This document shows, piece by piece, positions 9,124-17,908 of a DNA stretch of 64,000 bases. This DNA is from an uncultured Pseudoruegeria sp. (GTDB lineage Bacteria > Pseudomonadota > Alphaproteobacteria > Rhodobacterales > Rhodobacteraceae): NCBI GenBank assembly GCA_947498155.1, contig CANMJD010000001.1, positions 248,001 to 312,000 of the forward strand. Reading direction: 5' to 3'. The notes beneath the pieces were generated by a model. The model was given only the letters and a program-made list of their open reading frames with translations. It was not told the DNA's origin and did no database searches. Positions within the stretch are counted from its first letter, which is position 1, and each line of letters begins with the position of its first letter. The translations under genes were made by a program, and so were the position numbers.

Positions 9124-10041
9124 ATGCCCATTAAAATCCCATCCAATCTGCCCGCCTTCGAGGTCCTCTCGCAGGAAGGTGTGATGGTAATGGGCGAAGG
9201 GCGTGCCGCGCATCAGGATATCCGGCCCCTTCAAATCGGGTTACTGAACCTGATGCCGAAGAAAATCCAGACCGAAACCCAATTTGCCCGTCTGATCGGT
9301 GCGACTCCGTTGCAGATCGAATTGACCCTGATCCGCATGTCTGAGCATGCGACAAAAAACACCGCTGCCGCCCATATGGAGGCGTTTTATCAGCCATTTT
9401 CGGAAGTCAAAAACCGCAAGTTTGACGGGCTGATTATCACTGGCGCCCCGATTGAGCATCTTGCTTTCGATAAAGTCACCTATTGGCAGGAACTGCGCGA
9501 GATTTTGGACTGGACCCAAAGCAATGTGCATTCCACCTTTGGGGTTTGCTGGGGTGGTATGGCGATGATCAACCATTTCCACGGCGTGCAAAAACACCTG
9601 TTGGATGCCAAGCTCTTTGGCTGTTTCCGCCACAACAACCTCTTGCCTACCTCGCCTTATTTGCGCGGATTTTCAGATGATTGCGTTATTCCGGTGTCAC
9701 GTTGGACCGAAATGAAGCAAGCCGAAATCGATGCGGCGACGGGGTTGACTACCCTATTGGGAAGCCCGGAAACCGGACCCTGTCTGGTTGAAGATCCGGA
9801 CCATCGCGCGCTCTATATCTTTAACCACTTCGAATATGATACCGACACGCTAAAGCAGGAATATGATCGCGATATCGCCAATGATACGCCGATTAATGTG
9901 CCGTTGAATTACTATCCGCAGGATGATCCCAGTAAACCACCGCTAAACCGCTGGAGATCGCACGCCCACCTTCTATATGGTAACTGGTTGAACGAAATTT
10001 ACCAGACGACGCATTATGACATGGACAGAATTGGCACTTAA
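9124..10041 (+). CDS. metA: Homoserine O-acyltransferase MetA, probably acetyl-CoA specific
   Basis: Activates homoserine in methionine synthesis. The 305 aa protein has the MetA amidotransferase-like fold with the nucleophile in GVCWGGMA (Cys142) and the opening [15 protein letters not shown]. Residue 111, in GAPIEHL, is Glu. In published MetA work Glu at this position goes with acetyl-CoA use and Gly with succinyl-CoA, so the product is predicted to be O-acetylhomoserine despite the usual succinyltransferase label. The gene is 15 bp downstream of the P-loop ATPase gene and its 3' end overlaps the next gene by 26 bp. No SAM-II-like leader was seen in the short gap. Confidence 0.96.
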   Translation: MPIKIPSNLPAFEVLSQEGVMVMGEGRAAHQDIRPLQIGLLNLMPKKIQTETQFARLIGATPLQIELTLIRMSEHATKNTAAAHMEAFYQPFSEVKNRKFDGLIITGAPIEHLAFDKVTYWQELREILDWTQSNVHSTFGVCWGGMAMINHFHGVQKHLLDAKLFGCFRHNNLLPTSPYLRGFSDDCVIPVSRWTEMKQAEIDAATGLTTLLGSPETGPCLVEDPDHRALYIFNHFEYDTDTLKQEYDRDIANDTPINVPLNYYPQDDPSKPPLNRWRSHAHLLYGNWLNEIYQTTHYDMDRIGT

Positions 10042-11008
10042 GATCCTGTTGCCCGCCGCTGTTTTGCTGGCGGGCTGTGGGGCCTATGTCGATCAACGCG
10101 CCGACACGCGGGAAATAGCCACTGAAAAGGCCTATCCGCCGATTGGCCAGATTCTGATGGTGGAGGGCACGCCGGTGCATGCCGTGGTTCAGGGGCACGG
10201 GCCGGATTTGATCCTGATCCATGGTGCCAGCGGCAATGCGCGGGATTTTACTTTTGATTTTGTCGATCGGTTAACCGACCGCTACCGCGTGATTGTCTTT
10301 GATCGCCCCGGTTTGGGTTATACAGGGCGCATTGATGCGGCGGTTAATGACCCCGATGGGGCACGGGCCGAAACCCCGTCTGAACAGGCCATCCTGCTAG
10401 AGGCTGCCGCCCGTCAACTGGGGGTCAAGCAAGCCATCATTCTGGGCCAAAGCTATGGCGGGGCGGTTGCGCTGGCCTGGGGGCTGGAGCGTCCGGACAC
10501 CGCCGCCGCTCTGGTTCTGGTTTCGTCTGTCAGCACGCCCTGGGAAACCGATCTGGGCGGGTGGTACGCGCTGATGGACAGCCCGCTTGGCCCAAATGTG
10601 GTGGCGCCGCTGGTCTCTGCCTTTGCGCCGGATCGCAGTGCGGATTCGGTCCTTGAGAATATCTTCGCCCCACAATCCGCGCCAACGGGCTATGCCGATT
10701 ATGTAGGCGTTGGGTTAACTGTGCGGCGTGAGACATTGATTTCAAACGCCAATCAAGTGAATTCATTGCTCGATTACATCACCCGCCTGCAACCCTATTA
10801 TCCAGATTACAGCCTTCCGATCGAAGCGGTGCATGGCGACGCGGATGAGATCGTACCCTATGCGCTCCATGGAGACGGGTTGGATCAGCGCCTGACCACG
10901 CTGAACATGACCAAACTGCCGGGCATCGGACATATGCCCCATCATGCCGCCCCCGATGCCGTGGTCAGCGCGATTGACCGCGCCGCTGCGCGCAGCGGAT
11001 TGCGTTAA
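10016..11008 (+). CDS. Alpha/beta hydrolase lipoprotein
   Basis: A 330 aa alpha/beta-hydrolase with a lipoprotein signal (LLAGC, Cys21), so it is probably anchored to a membrane in the periplasm. The nucleophile elbow is GQSYGG with Ser146. The likely acid lies in [11 protein letters not shown] and the His in GIGHMPHH near the C terminus, giving a complete triad. The start overlaps the metA 3' end by 26 bp, which suggests cotranscription but not necessarily a shared pathway. The [10 protein letters not shown] oxyanion segment is normal. Substrate unknown: esterase, lipase and haloperoxidase-like activities are all possible. Confidence 0.88.
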   Translation: MTWTELALKILLPAAVLLAGCGAYVDQRADTREIATEKAYPPIGQILMVEGTPVHAVVQGHGPDLILIHGASGNARDFTFDFVDRLTDRYRVIVFDRPGLGYTGRIDAAVNDPDGARAETPSEQAILLEAAARQLGVKQAIILGQSYGGAVALAWGLERPDTAAALVLVSSVSTPWETDLGGWYALMDSPLGPNVVAPLVSAFAPDRSADSVLENIFAPQSAPTGYADYVGVGLTVRRETLISNANQVNSLLDYITRLQPYYPDYSLPIEAVHGDADEIVPYALHGDGLDQRLTTLNMTKLPGIGHMPHHAAPDAVVSAIDRAAARSGLR

Positions 11009-11056
11009 GCGGCGCAGGCAGGCATAGTCAGGGCAACAATAATTCGGAGATCGGGC

Positions 11057-11926
11057 ATGAAACTTCCGTTCGATGGGGCCATCACGGATTTCTATGAAAA
11101 CCACGCCCCCACACAGGTGCAAAACGCGGTACGGGATGCCAATAAAAAGGACATCCTGTCTGAAACCTATCCCTATCAAAAAATGCTGGAGCGTAAAGAA
11201 TACGAAAGGCAGATGGATCTTTTGCAGCGAGAGCTGGTCAAACTGCAAACCGATGTGCGCAAAACCGGTAAACGGGTTGTGGTGCTTTTTGAAGGGCGCG
11301 ATGCGGCCGGTAAAGGCGGTACGATTTCACGTTTCCGCCAGAACCTGAACCCGCGCCATGCCCGCGTTGTGGCCCTGCCAAAGCCCACGGACCGCGAACA
11401 AGGGGAATGGTATTTTCAGCGGTATATCAAACACCTACCCACCGAAGGTGAGATTATATTCTTTGACCGAAGCTGGTATAACCGCGCCGTAGTAGAGCAT
11501 GTTTTCAACTTCTGCACCCCGCCCCAGCGCGAGCATTTCTTTGCCCAACTTCCGGGGTTTGAGCAGGCCTTGGTGGGCGAAGGGCTACATTTTTCAAAAA
11601 TTTGGCTCAATGTTGGTCAAGCCGAACAGCTACGCCGGTTTCTGGATCGTGAACAAGACCCGTTAAAACAATGGAAACTCAGTGGTATTGACGTCAAAGG
11701 CCTGCATAAATGGGACGCCTATTCCGACGCCATCAAAGAGACCTTTGCCCGTAGCCATTCCGCCACAGCCCCTTGGACGATCATCCGCTCGGATGACAAA
11801 AAACGCGCCCGTATCGCAGCCATCCAATCTGTTCTGCGCGGCATTGATTACGAAAACAAAGACTCAGAAGCCCTTGGAAAAGCAGATAGAAACATCTGTG
11901 GCGGACCGGACATGTGGGATGCCTAA
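11057..11926 (+). CDS. Polyphosphate kinase 2 (PPK2) family protein
   Basis: A soluble kinase that would transfer phosphate between polyphosphate and nucleoside phosphates. The 289 aa protein has the single PPK2 domain with Walker [12 protein letters not shown] (79-89) and Walker B/lid FFDRSWYNR (136-143 region), both complete. Single-domain PPK2 of this length generally belongs to class I or III; I cannot assign the nucleotide (ADP or GDP) with certainty. An RBS-like CGGAGA precedes the ATG. The 3' end overlaps the following TetR gene by 8 bp. Confidence 0.93.
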   Translation: MKLPFDGAITDFYENHAPTQVQNAVRDANKKDILSETYPYQKMLERKEYERQMDLLQRELVKLQTDVRKTGKRVVVLFEGRDAAGKGGTISRFRQNLNPRHARVVALPKPTDREQGEWYFQRYIKHLPTEGEIIFFDRSWYNRAVVEHVFNFCTPPQREHFFAQLPGFEQALVGEGLHFSKIWLNVGQAEQLRRFLDREQDPLKQWKLSGIDVKGLHKWDAYSDAIKETFARSHSATAPWTIIRSDDKKRARIAAIQSVLRGIDYENKDSEALGKADRNICGGPDMWDA

Positions 11927-12536
11927 ACGCGGCTATCACCACGGCAATCTGCGTGCCGCTCTAATGGATGCGGCGCTGATCCTGATTAAGGAGAAAGGCC
12001 CCAACGGCTTTACGCTGTCAGAGGCTGCCAAGAATGCCGGCGTCACCCCGGCGGCTGTCTATCGGCATTATCAGGGCCGCGAGGATTTGATCGCAGAGGC
12101 CGCCCTGCAGGGGTTTGAAATGTTCGCCGACCTGCTGGAATATGCCTATGAGACCGGCCAACCGTCTGATCTGGCATCTTTTGAAGCCACGGGCCGCGCC
12201 TATCTGGCCTTTGCCCGCCGCCATCCGGGCCACTATGTTGCGATGTTTGAATCCGGTATCTCGGTGAACCGCACACCTGAACTGGCCGCCGCGTCCAAAC
12301 GCGCTTTGGGGGTGTTGGAACGGGCGGCGCAAAAGCTGACCGCCCATATTCCCGCCAGTAAACGCCCGCCCGCAACCATGGTTGCCGCCCATATCTGGGC
12401 TATGAGCCATGGGGTGGTCGAGCTTTTTGCCCGTGGCGCGCCGGGCACCAAATCGCCCTACCCACCCGAGGATTTGCTGGAAGGCGGGATTGGGGTTTAC
12501 CTGCGCGGTCTTGGACTGATTACGGCTGACGAGTGA
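11919..12536 (+). CDS. TetR/AcrR family transcriptional regulator
   Basis: The track ORF begins at 11682, inside the PPK2 gene. The true start is the ATG at 11919 ([20 protein letters not shown]), giving 205 aa. The N-terminal HTH is [31 protein letters not shown] (about 32-62), a textbook TetR recognition helix. The C-terminal half resembles the TetR_C_33/WHG-type ligand domain ([19 protein letters not shown]). It overlaps PPK2 by 8 bp and the acyltransferase by one base (TGATG), so it is likely cotranscribed with both. The inducer is unknown. Confidence 0.9.
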   Translation: MPKRGYHHGNLRAALMDAALILIKEKGPNGFTLSEAAKNAGVTPAAVYRHYQGREDLIAEAALQGFEMFADLLEYAYETGQPSDLASFEATGRAYLAFARRHPGHYVAMFESGISVNRTPELAAASKRALGVLERAAQKLTAHIPASKRPPATMVAAHIWAMSHGVVELFARGAPGTKSPYPPEDLLEGGIGVYLRGLGLITADE

Positions 12537-14506
12537 TGCACTACAGAAAAGAAATAGACGGGCTTCGGGCAATTGCCGTTGTGCCGGTGATTTTATTCCA
12601 CGCTGGCTTGGGCCCCTTTAGCGGCGGCTATGTCGGGGTCGATATCTTTTTTGTGATCAGCGGCTATCTGATCACCAGCATCCTGATCGAGGATCTGGAC
12701 AAGGGGCAGTTTTCCCTGCTGCAGTTTTACGAAAGGCGCGCACGCCGCATCCTGCCTGCGCTGTTCTTTGTTCTGGCCTTTTGCTGTGTTTTTGCCACCC
12801 TGTGGATTCCTCCCGAAGGCTATAAAGCTTTTGGTGAGGGTTTGGCCTCGGTCATCCTGTTTGCTTCAAACATCTTCTTCTGGAGCAAAACCGATTATTT
12901 CGCCCCTTCTTCAGAGGAAAACCCGCTGCTGCATACGTGGAGCCTCGCTGTAGAAGAGCAATATTATCTGATTTTCCCAATCCTGTTGTTTCTCATTTGG
13001 CGATTTGGACCCTCTCGCGTCATGGGCCTGTTCGTGGCGCTGTCGCTGATCAGCCTGACCGTGTCTATCTCTTGGGCGCAAAACCATGCCTCTGCCGGTT
13101 TTTTCCTTCTGCCCGCCCGCGCTTGGGAGCTGTTTGCAGGCTCAATATGCGCGCTTCTTTTGATCAAGAAAAAGATTCAGCCCAATGTGCTGTTCGCCTT
13201 TGTGGGACTGATTTGCATTCTGGCATCGGTGTTCCTGTTTGACGAAACCACACCGTTTCCTTCTTTTTATGCGATCTTGCCGGTTTTGGGGACGGCATTG
13301 ATCATTCTGTTTGCCCGCGAAGGCAACGTCGTGGCGCGCCTCTTGTCGCTAAAGGCATGTGTTGGCATCGGGCTGATCAGCTATTCGGCCTATCTCTGGC
13401 ATCATCCGCTGTTTGCTTTTGCCAGACTTCGCAGCCTGTCCGCACCCGAAGCCGAGGTTTTTCTCCTTTTGACCGTGCTGACCTTTTGCATGGCCTACCT
13501 CAGCTGGCGGTTTATCGAGCGCCCGTTTCGCGGAGCTGCGGGGGCCAAACGCTTTAGCCGCCGCGCTATATTCAAGCAGAGCACTGCCGGAATGGGTCTT
13601 TTTCTGGTTATTGGGGGGATTGCCGGGTTTACCGATGGTCTCAGAAACCGTTTTCCGGCGGAAATTGTCGACATCTTGGAAAGTGCCGACCGCATTCGCG
13701 ACCGCAGCCCCTGTTTTATCTCTCAGATCGCAGCGTTTGATACGCAGGTGTCCGAGTGTCTTTTGACCCTTGATCAACAGCAGCCTCTGACGGTCTTTTT
13801 CGGGGATTCCCATGCCACCGGCATCAGCAAAGACCTCAGGGCGGCCCTTGCCGCAGAAAATCAGGGTTTGATCACCTTTCAGCAAAACGGCTGTTTGCCA
13901 GTTGCAGGCATCCGGCGGGAAAGAAGACCCTATCCCAACCCCTGCACCGCATTTGTAGAGGCTGCCAATGCAGTGATCAAACAGCTGCACCCGAAGGCGG
14001 TGGTGTTAACGGGGCGGTGGGCGCTTGGCCTGGAAGGCACACGTTTTAACAATCAGGAAGGCGGTATCGAATATGGCGACAATAATATTGCCGTGCCGGC
14101 ACCGTCTTCTTTGGCCGCAACCGTTGAAGAACAGATCAACGCCAGCCTGACCGATTTGGCCACACATACCAGCAAACTGGTGATAATCTCGCAAATCCCC
14201 GAAGCCGGATGGTCTGTTCCAGACCGCTTTATCAAGCAATTGCTCTGGGGCGATGGCACGCCTTTGCTGACAACAAGCCACGATGTTTACCAACAGCGCA
14301 ACGCCGCGACGCAAGCACTTTGGCAGTCTTTTTCGAGCGTTGAAAACATTGCGATTGTCCCTGCGGATGCTGTCTTTTGCAATCAAGAGAAAATCGGCAG
14401 ATGCATTAATGCCGCCGGAACCACAGTGTATTACAGTGATGACGACCACGTCAGCCCCGCCGGTTCAAAGCGTATCGTTGATCATCTGATGACGGTTTTG
14501 CCCTAA
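12536..14506 (+). CDS. OafA/YrhL-type acyltransferase with SGNH domain
   Basis: A 656 aa inner-membrane O-acyltransferase that would modify a cell-surface polysaccharide. The first ~370 residues form the acyltransferase-3 domain: opening HYRKEIDGLRAIAVVPVILFHAG with the catalytic His, RARRILPAL, SLAVEEQYYLIFP, and about ten membrane spans. The C-terminal ~280 residues form a periplasmic SGNH hydrolase-like domain with FFGDSHATG. This two-part architecture is known for LPS O-antigen and exopolysaccharide acetylases. The ATG at 12536 overlaps the TetR stop; a GTG at 12533 also reads in frame. No glycosyltransferases are nearby, so the target glycan is unknown. Confidence 0.93.
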   Translation: MHYRKEIDGLRAIAVVPVILFHAGLGPFSGGYVGVDIFFVISGYLITSILIEDLDKGQFSLLQFYERRARRILPALFFVLAFCCVFATLWIPPEGYKAFGEGLASVILFASNIFFWSKTDYFAPSSEENPLLHTWSLAVEEQYYLIFPILLFLIWRFGPSRVMGLFVALSLISLTVSISWAQNHASAGFFLLPARAWELFAGSICALLLIKKKIQPNVLFAFVGLICILASVFLFDETTPFPSFYAILPVLGTALIILFAREGNVVARLLSLKACVGIGLISYSAYLWHHPLFAFARLRSLSAPEAEVFLLLTVLTFCMAYLSWRFIERPFRGAAGAKRFSRRAIFKQSTAGMGLFLVIGGIAGFTDGLRNRFPAEIVDILESADRIRDRSPCFISQIAAFDTQVSECLLTLDQQQPLTVFFGDSHATGISKDLRAALAAENQGLITFQQNGCLPVAGIRRERRPYPNPCTAFVEAANAVIKQLHPKAVVLTGRWALGLEGTRFNNQEGGIEYGDNNIAVPAPSSLAATVEEQINASLTDLATHTSKLVIISQIPEAGWSVPDRFIKQLLWGDGTPLLTTSHDVYQQRNAATQALWQSFSSVENIAIVPADAVFCNQEKIGRCINAAGTTVYYSDDDHVSPAGSKRIVDHLMTVLP

Positions 14507-14510
14507 ACAA

Positions 14511-14538
14511 AAAGGCCCGCCAAATGGCGAGCCTTTTG
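14511..14538 (-). terminator. Terminator between the acyltransferase gene and rpsI (bidirectional)
   Basis: AAGGCTCGCCA and TGGCGGGCCTT form the stem (one mismatch) as read on the minus strand, followed by TTTTT. It sits between two convergent genes and would serve rpsI best. Confidence 0.85.
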
Positions 14539-14558
14539 AAGTCTTATACGCGTAAAGA

Positions 14559-15041
14559 TTAACGCTTGGAGAACTGGAAGGAACGACGCGCTTTGCGCTT
14601 ACCGAACTTCTTACGTTCAACAACACGGCTGTCGCGTGTCAGGAAGCCAGCGGCTTTCAGAGCGCCCCGCAAGGAGGGTTCATAAAGCTGCAGCGCTTTA
14701 GAGATACCGTGACGTACCGCACCAGCTTGGCCGGACAGACCGCCGCCTTTGACTGTTGCAACAACGTCAAATTCGCCTTCGACACCGGCAACCTGAAACG
14801 GCTGGCGCAGGATCATCTGCAGAACCGGACGGGCAAAATAAACCGGCATGTCTTTGCCGTTTACGGAAACCTTACCGGAACCCGGTTTGATCCAGACGCG
14901 GGCAACCGCATCTTTCCGTTTGCCAGTCGCATAAGAGCGACCAAATTCGTCACGCACAGGCTCGCGCGGGGCTTCGATTTCTACAACGGCTTCGGAGACA
15001 GCGGCGTTGAGATCTTCAAGTGTGTTGATTTCATCAGCCAT
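14559..15041 (-). CDS. rpsI: 30S ribosomal protein S9
   Basis: Small-subunit protein near the P site. The 160 aa protein has the normal S9 core ([27 protein letters not shown]) and the invariant basic tail ending FQFSKR. An acidic N-terminal extension of about 35 residues ([25 protein letters not shown]) precedes the core, as is usual in alphaproteobacteria. It follows rplM by three bases, the conserved L13-S9 operon order. Confidence 0.98.
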   Translation of the reverse strand: MADEINTLEDLNAAVSEAVVEIEAPREPVRDEFGRSYATGKRKDAVARVWIKPGSGKVSVNGKDMPVYFARPVLQMILRQPFQVAGVEGEFDVVATVKGGGLSGQAGAVRHGISKALQLYEPSLRGALKAAGFLTRDSRVVERKKFGKRKARRSFQFSKR

Positions 15042-15044
15042 GGA

Positions 15045-15506
15045 TTAGCTCCGGGTGTTTTTCTTGTTCATGGACTTCACGTCCAGAACTTCAGGGGACT
15101 GGGCTTCATGCGGGTGATCTGTACCAGCATATACGCGCAGATTGGTCATCAGCTGACGGGACAGGCGGTTGCCTGGCAGCATGCGCTGAACGGCTTTGGT
15201 CACAACGCGCTCGGGGTAAGCACCCTCAAGGATCTGACCTGCAGTACGCTCTTTCAAACCACCGGGGTGGCCTGTGTGGCGATAGTAGATTTTGTCAGTG
15301 CGTTTTTTGCCGGACAGTTGGATTTTGTCGGCGTTGATCACAATCACGTTGTCGCCTGTATCCATATGTGGAGTAAAGGAGGCTTTGTGCTTGCCGCGCA
15401 GACGCATGGCGATGATCGACGCAAGACGGCCCAGAACAACGCCTTCGGCGTCGATCAGGATCCATTTCTTGTCGATATCCGCCGGAGTAGCGGTAAATGT
15501 TTTCAT
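15045..15506 (-). CDS. rplM: 50S ribosomal protein L13
   Basis: Early-assembly large-subunit protein. The 153 aa sequence shows the L13 core ([28 protein letters not shown], and the [14 protein letters not shown] loop). It is the first gene of the rplM-rpsI operon and has a well-formed promoter about 70-90 bp upstream. Length is normal for alphaproteobacteria. Confidence 0.98.
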   Translation of the reverse strand: MKTFTATPADIDKKWILIDAEGVVLGRLASIIAMRLRGKHKASFTPHMDTGDNVIVINADKIQLSGKKRTDKIYYRHTGHPGGLKERTAGQILEGAYPERVVTKAVQRMLPGNRLSRQLMTNLRVYAGTDHPHEAQSPEVLDVKSMNKKNTRS

Positions 15507-15570
15507 GGTTTTAACCCTAGGTTTTGGGTGTCACAACAGGCCCATGCCAGTGTGCAATCTCGATGGCGCG

Positions 15571-15598
15571 GTTCTAAAGGTTTTAGACGCGCAGTCAA
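15571..15598 (-). promoter_or_regulatory. Likely sigma-70 promoter of rplM-rpsI
   Basis: On the minus strand TTGACT (-35, 15593-15598) is 16 bp from TAGAAC (-10, 15571-15576), about 65 bp upstream of the rplM start codon. Position and elements fit a housekeeping promoter; not experimentally tested. Confidence 0.6.
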
Positions 15599-15674
15599 GC
15601 GGCGTTTGTGTTAATTAATTAAGCAAAATCAGTGGGATAAAAATAAGGTATTATTATACCCCACATTTTCACCC

Positions 15675-17069
15675 CTAAACTTCGATACTATCAACGGGGT
15701 TTGACAGCAGATCGGCTAATTCGGTCAGACCTTGCTCAAATTGGGCCGGTGAAATCTGTCCGTTGATGGCAATACGGATCGCATGGGGGGCCTTGCCGTC
15801 GATCAGGGCAAAGTCATCAGCAGAGCGTACCCGTACCCCACGCCGTTCCGCTGCCCGACAAAAAGCCGACGCCCGCCAGCCCCGCGGCAGGCGCAGCCAG
15901 ATCAGTGGCACCCCCTGACGCCACGACAGATCAAAGCCGCCAAGGATATTCACGGCCCGTCGCACATAATCATCCACCCGCATCTGCACCGCCCGGGCCA
16001 CCTCTCGGGCGCTCGGGTCGTTCAGCATATGGGTCGCCAAGCGGGCCACTGGCACGGCCAAACCAAAACTGGAATGTTGCCGCGTACGTCGCAAATCCGC
16101 CGCCCAGCCTTTAGGCGCAACGGCATACCCCACGCGCAAAGAAGGTGTCAGCTCTTTTGAGAAGGACGAGATATACCAGGCACATTCCGGGATCAGCGCA
16201 CGATAGCCGGGCAGCCGGTTATCGCCCATGCGGTAACAATCATCCTCGATGACATGAAGCTTGTGCCGTGAAATAATCTCGGCCAGTTCACGCCGCCGCT
16301 CCAACGTGGTTTGCGCCACCGTCGGATTATGAATTTCCGGAGAGGTACAAAGCAGCTGCCCGCCATAGGTATGGATGGCCTCATGCAGAGCATCGGGCCG
16401 CAGCCCCGCGTCATCGCTGGCAATACTGACAATTTTCGCCCGCGACAGCCGAGCGGCATGGCGAAAACCGGCATAAGATAATTCTTCGGCAAAAACGACC
16501 GGTTCCTTGCCGCGCAATACCGTTTGGAAAATCAACGAAATGGCGTTCTGGCCACCATGTGTCAATACAATGTCATCCGGCGCAAAAGCACCTATGTCCT
16601 GATGGTTTAGCCACTGATGCACGGCTTCCCGTGCCGGTTGATCCGATTGTTCATTTGGATAACCGTTGCACAGGGATTCGATCGGCTCTTGCAGCATCGC
16701 ATCCAATGCGGATCGCAACAACTGCCCCTGCCCCATATCCGGCAAGCTCGGGCTCAGCAGGTTCACCTCAGAGGCCCACGGCAAGGTTTCCGGGTCCTCT
16801 GCTGGACCGGTTAAAGGGACGATCCTATCGGACACAAAGGTACCGCGCCCGACCTCGGCCCGCAGAACACCTTCATCTGTAAGGATTTTATAGGCCCGTG
16901 CCACGGTGCCCGGCGTCACTTGCAGCGACCACGCCAGCGTGCGCACCGGTGGGAGTTTCTCGCCTTGTTCAAGCTGCCCTTCGGATATGGCGCGCTTCAG
17001 CGCCTCCAGCAGCAGTTGATATTTCGGACCCGTGGCGGTGGATAGATCAGGATGCCAAATTGTATTCAT
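15675..17069 (-). CDS. MocR/PdxR-type regulator: GntR winged helix fused to a PLP aminotransferase domain
   Basis: A 464 aa fusion of an N-terminal GntR winged helix (about 12-75; LPPVRTLAWSLQVTPGTVARAYKILTDEGVL) and a fold-type I aminotransferase domain with the PLP-binding lysine in SSFSKELTPSLRVGY. MocR regulators bind direct or inverted operator repeats and sense PLP or amino-acid derivatives. The start codon lies inside the first of several ATTGTA dyads, and the DUF1127 gene is divergent 100 bp away. Autorepression and control of the divergent gene are therefore likely. The regulated pathway cannot be read from this context because no pyridoxine, taurine or GABA genes are adjacent. Confidence 0.93.
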   Translation of the reverse strand: MNTIWHPDLSTATGPKYQLLLEALKRAISEGQLEQGEKLPPVRTLAWSLQVTPGTVARAYKILTDEGVLRAEVGRGTFVSDRIVPLTGPAEDPETLPWASEVNLLSPSLPDMGQGQLLRSALDAMLQEPIESLCNGYPNEQSDQPAREAVHQWLNHQDIGAFAPDDIVLTHGGQNAISLIFQTVLRGKEPVVFAEELSYAGFRHAARLSRAKIVSIASDDAGLRPDALHEAIHTYGGQLLCTSPEIHNPTVAQTTLERRRELAEIISRHKLHVIEDDCYRMGDNRLPGYRALIPECAWYISSFSKELTPSLRVGYAVAPKGWAADLRRTRQHSSFGLAVPVARLATHMLNDPSAREVARAVQMRVDDYVRRAVNILGGFDLSWRQGVPLIWLRLPRGWRASAFCRAAERRGVRVRSADDFALIDGKAPHAIRIAINGQISPAQFEQGLTELADLLSNPVDSIEV

Positions 17070-17149
17070 TACAATCTTTCATTGGACTGCATTGTATCGC
17101 GTGTGTATGAACAATTTGTAGCATATCGCTACCATTGTATCAATACAAT
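17059..17149. promoter_or_regulatory. Cluster of ATTGTA operator-like palindromes between mocR and the DUF1127 gene
   Basis: Three related sites: ATTGTA-5-TACAAT at 17059-17075 (spanning the mocR start codon), a single ATTGTAT at 17091-17097, and the perfect dyad ATTGTATCAATACAAT at 17134-17149, 19 bp before the DUF1127 start. An ACAATTTGTA element lies at 17111. The repetition of the same half-site in a 91-bp divergent region strongly suggests binding sites for the MocR protein encoded next to it. Confidence 0.7.
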
Positions 17150-17168
17150 TATTCAAAGGAGAGTCCCA

Positions 17169-17402
17169 ATGGCACGCCCATTGTCCCAGCACAGCCGGAA
17201 CATCCAGTTCCTTGAAGCAAATCATCCCCTGCCCGCTCTTGGCGAAGCGGCGGTCGGTTTTGCGGTGCTGCTGACGAAGTGGCGCCTGCGCTCTCATACC
17301 CGAATGGTGCTTAAACAATTGACGGATTCCGAGTTGAAAGACATCGGATTGTCACGACGGCAAGCTAATACGGAGGCACGCCGTCTGTTCTGGCAGACCT
17401 GA
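17169..17402 (+). CDS. DUF1127 domain small protein
   Basis: A 77 aa basic protein whose C-terminal half is a DUF1127 segment (RMVLKQLTDSELKDIGLSRRQANTEARRLFW). Short arginine-rich DUF1127 proteins in alphaproteobacteria have been linked to phosphate/carbon homeostasis and RNA turnover. This one is longer at the N terminus than the ~45 aa class. The ATG at 17169 has a strong AAAGGAGAG site; the longer track start at 17052 would run into the mocR start region and is rejected. It is divergent from mocR and has its own terminator. Confidence 0.85.
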   Translation: MARPLSQHSRNIQFLEANHPLPALGEAAVGFAVLLTKWRLRSHTRMVLKQLTDSELKDIGLSRRQANTEARRLFWQT

Positions 17403-17432
17403 CATCCCCGTCAGTCTGAAAGAACACTACTG

Positions 17433-17463
17433 GACCGGTGGTTTACCTCCCACCGGTCTTTTT
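17433..17463 (+). terminator. Rho-independent terminator after the DUF1127 gene
   Basis: GACCGGTGG and CCACCGGTC form a perfect 9-bp stem with an 8-base loop and a T5 tail. It lies between convergent genes. Confidence 0.93.
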
Positions 17464-17467
17464 CCGT

Positions 17468-17905
17468 TCAATCTGTTTGTTTTGGCGGGATCGAATAGGT
17501 CATGCTGGCCCGCGCCACGGGATCATCCTGACCGACCGAATACAGCAGCACATCCCCAACCGCCAGAACCCGTCCAAGCTTCAGCAATCGGCATTTTGCG
17601 ATCACATCCGCGCCGTCTTTGGGTTTGCGCAGAAAATCAAGAGAGGCACTGGTGGTGACGGTCAAAGCCTTGGGCCCGATGCGCGATAGGATGGTCAGAT
17701 AGACCGCCACATCCGCCAAACCAAACATCGACGGCCCCGACACCGTGCCACCGGGGCGCAAATGCCGCTCTGCCACCCGCAGGCGCAGGGTTAGCCCTTC
17801 TTCTGAGACCTGATCCACGACGAAATCCTCAACGGCCTGCGGAAAACTCGTGTGCAAAAACGCCGTCAGCGCGGCTTCGTCCATTATGATTCCGTGTTTG
17901 CCCAT
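17468..17905 (-). CDS. PaaI-type hotdog thioesterase
   Basis: A 145 aa hotdog-fold protein of the PaaI/YbgC-like acyl-CoA thioesterase superfamily. The core is recognisable by RPGGTVSGPSMFGLADVAVYLTILSRIG and the TTSASLDFLRKPKDG strand pair. Substrate unknown. The first ATG lies three bases after the upstream peptidase stop; an internal ATG at 17884 is an alternative start. It forms the last gene of the ctaA-peptidase-thioesterase string. Confidence 0.85.
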   Translation of the reverse strand: MGKHGIIMDEAALTAFLHTSFPQAVEDFVVDQVSEEGLTLRLRVAERHLRPGGTVSGPSMFGLADVAVYLTILSRIGPKALTVTTSASLDFLRKPKDGADVIAKCRLLKLGRVLAVGDVLLYSVGQDDPVARASMTYSIPPKQTD

Positions 17906-17908
17906 CCG

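Noticed and set aside
15648-15661. AT-rich palindrome GGTATTATTATACC after the mocR gene
   Set aside because: Short and without a T-tract or GC stem; not supported as terminator or operator.
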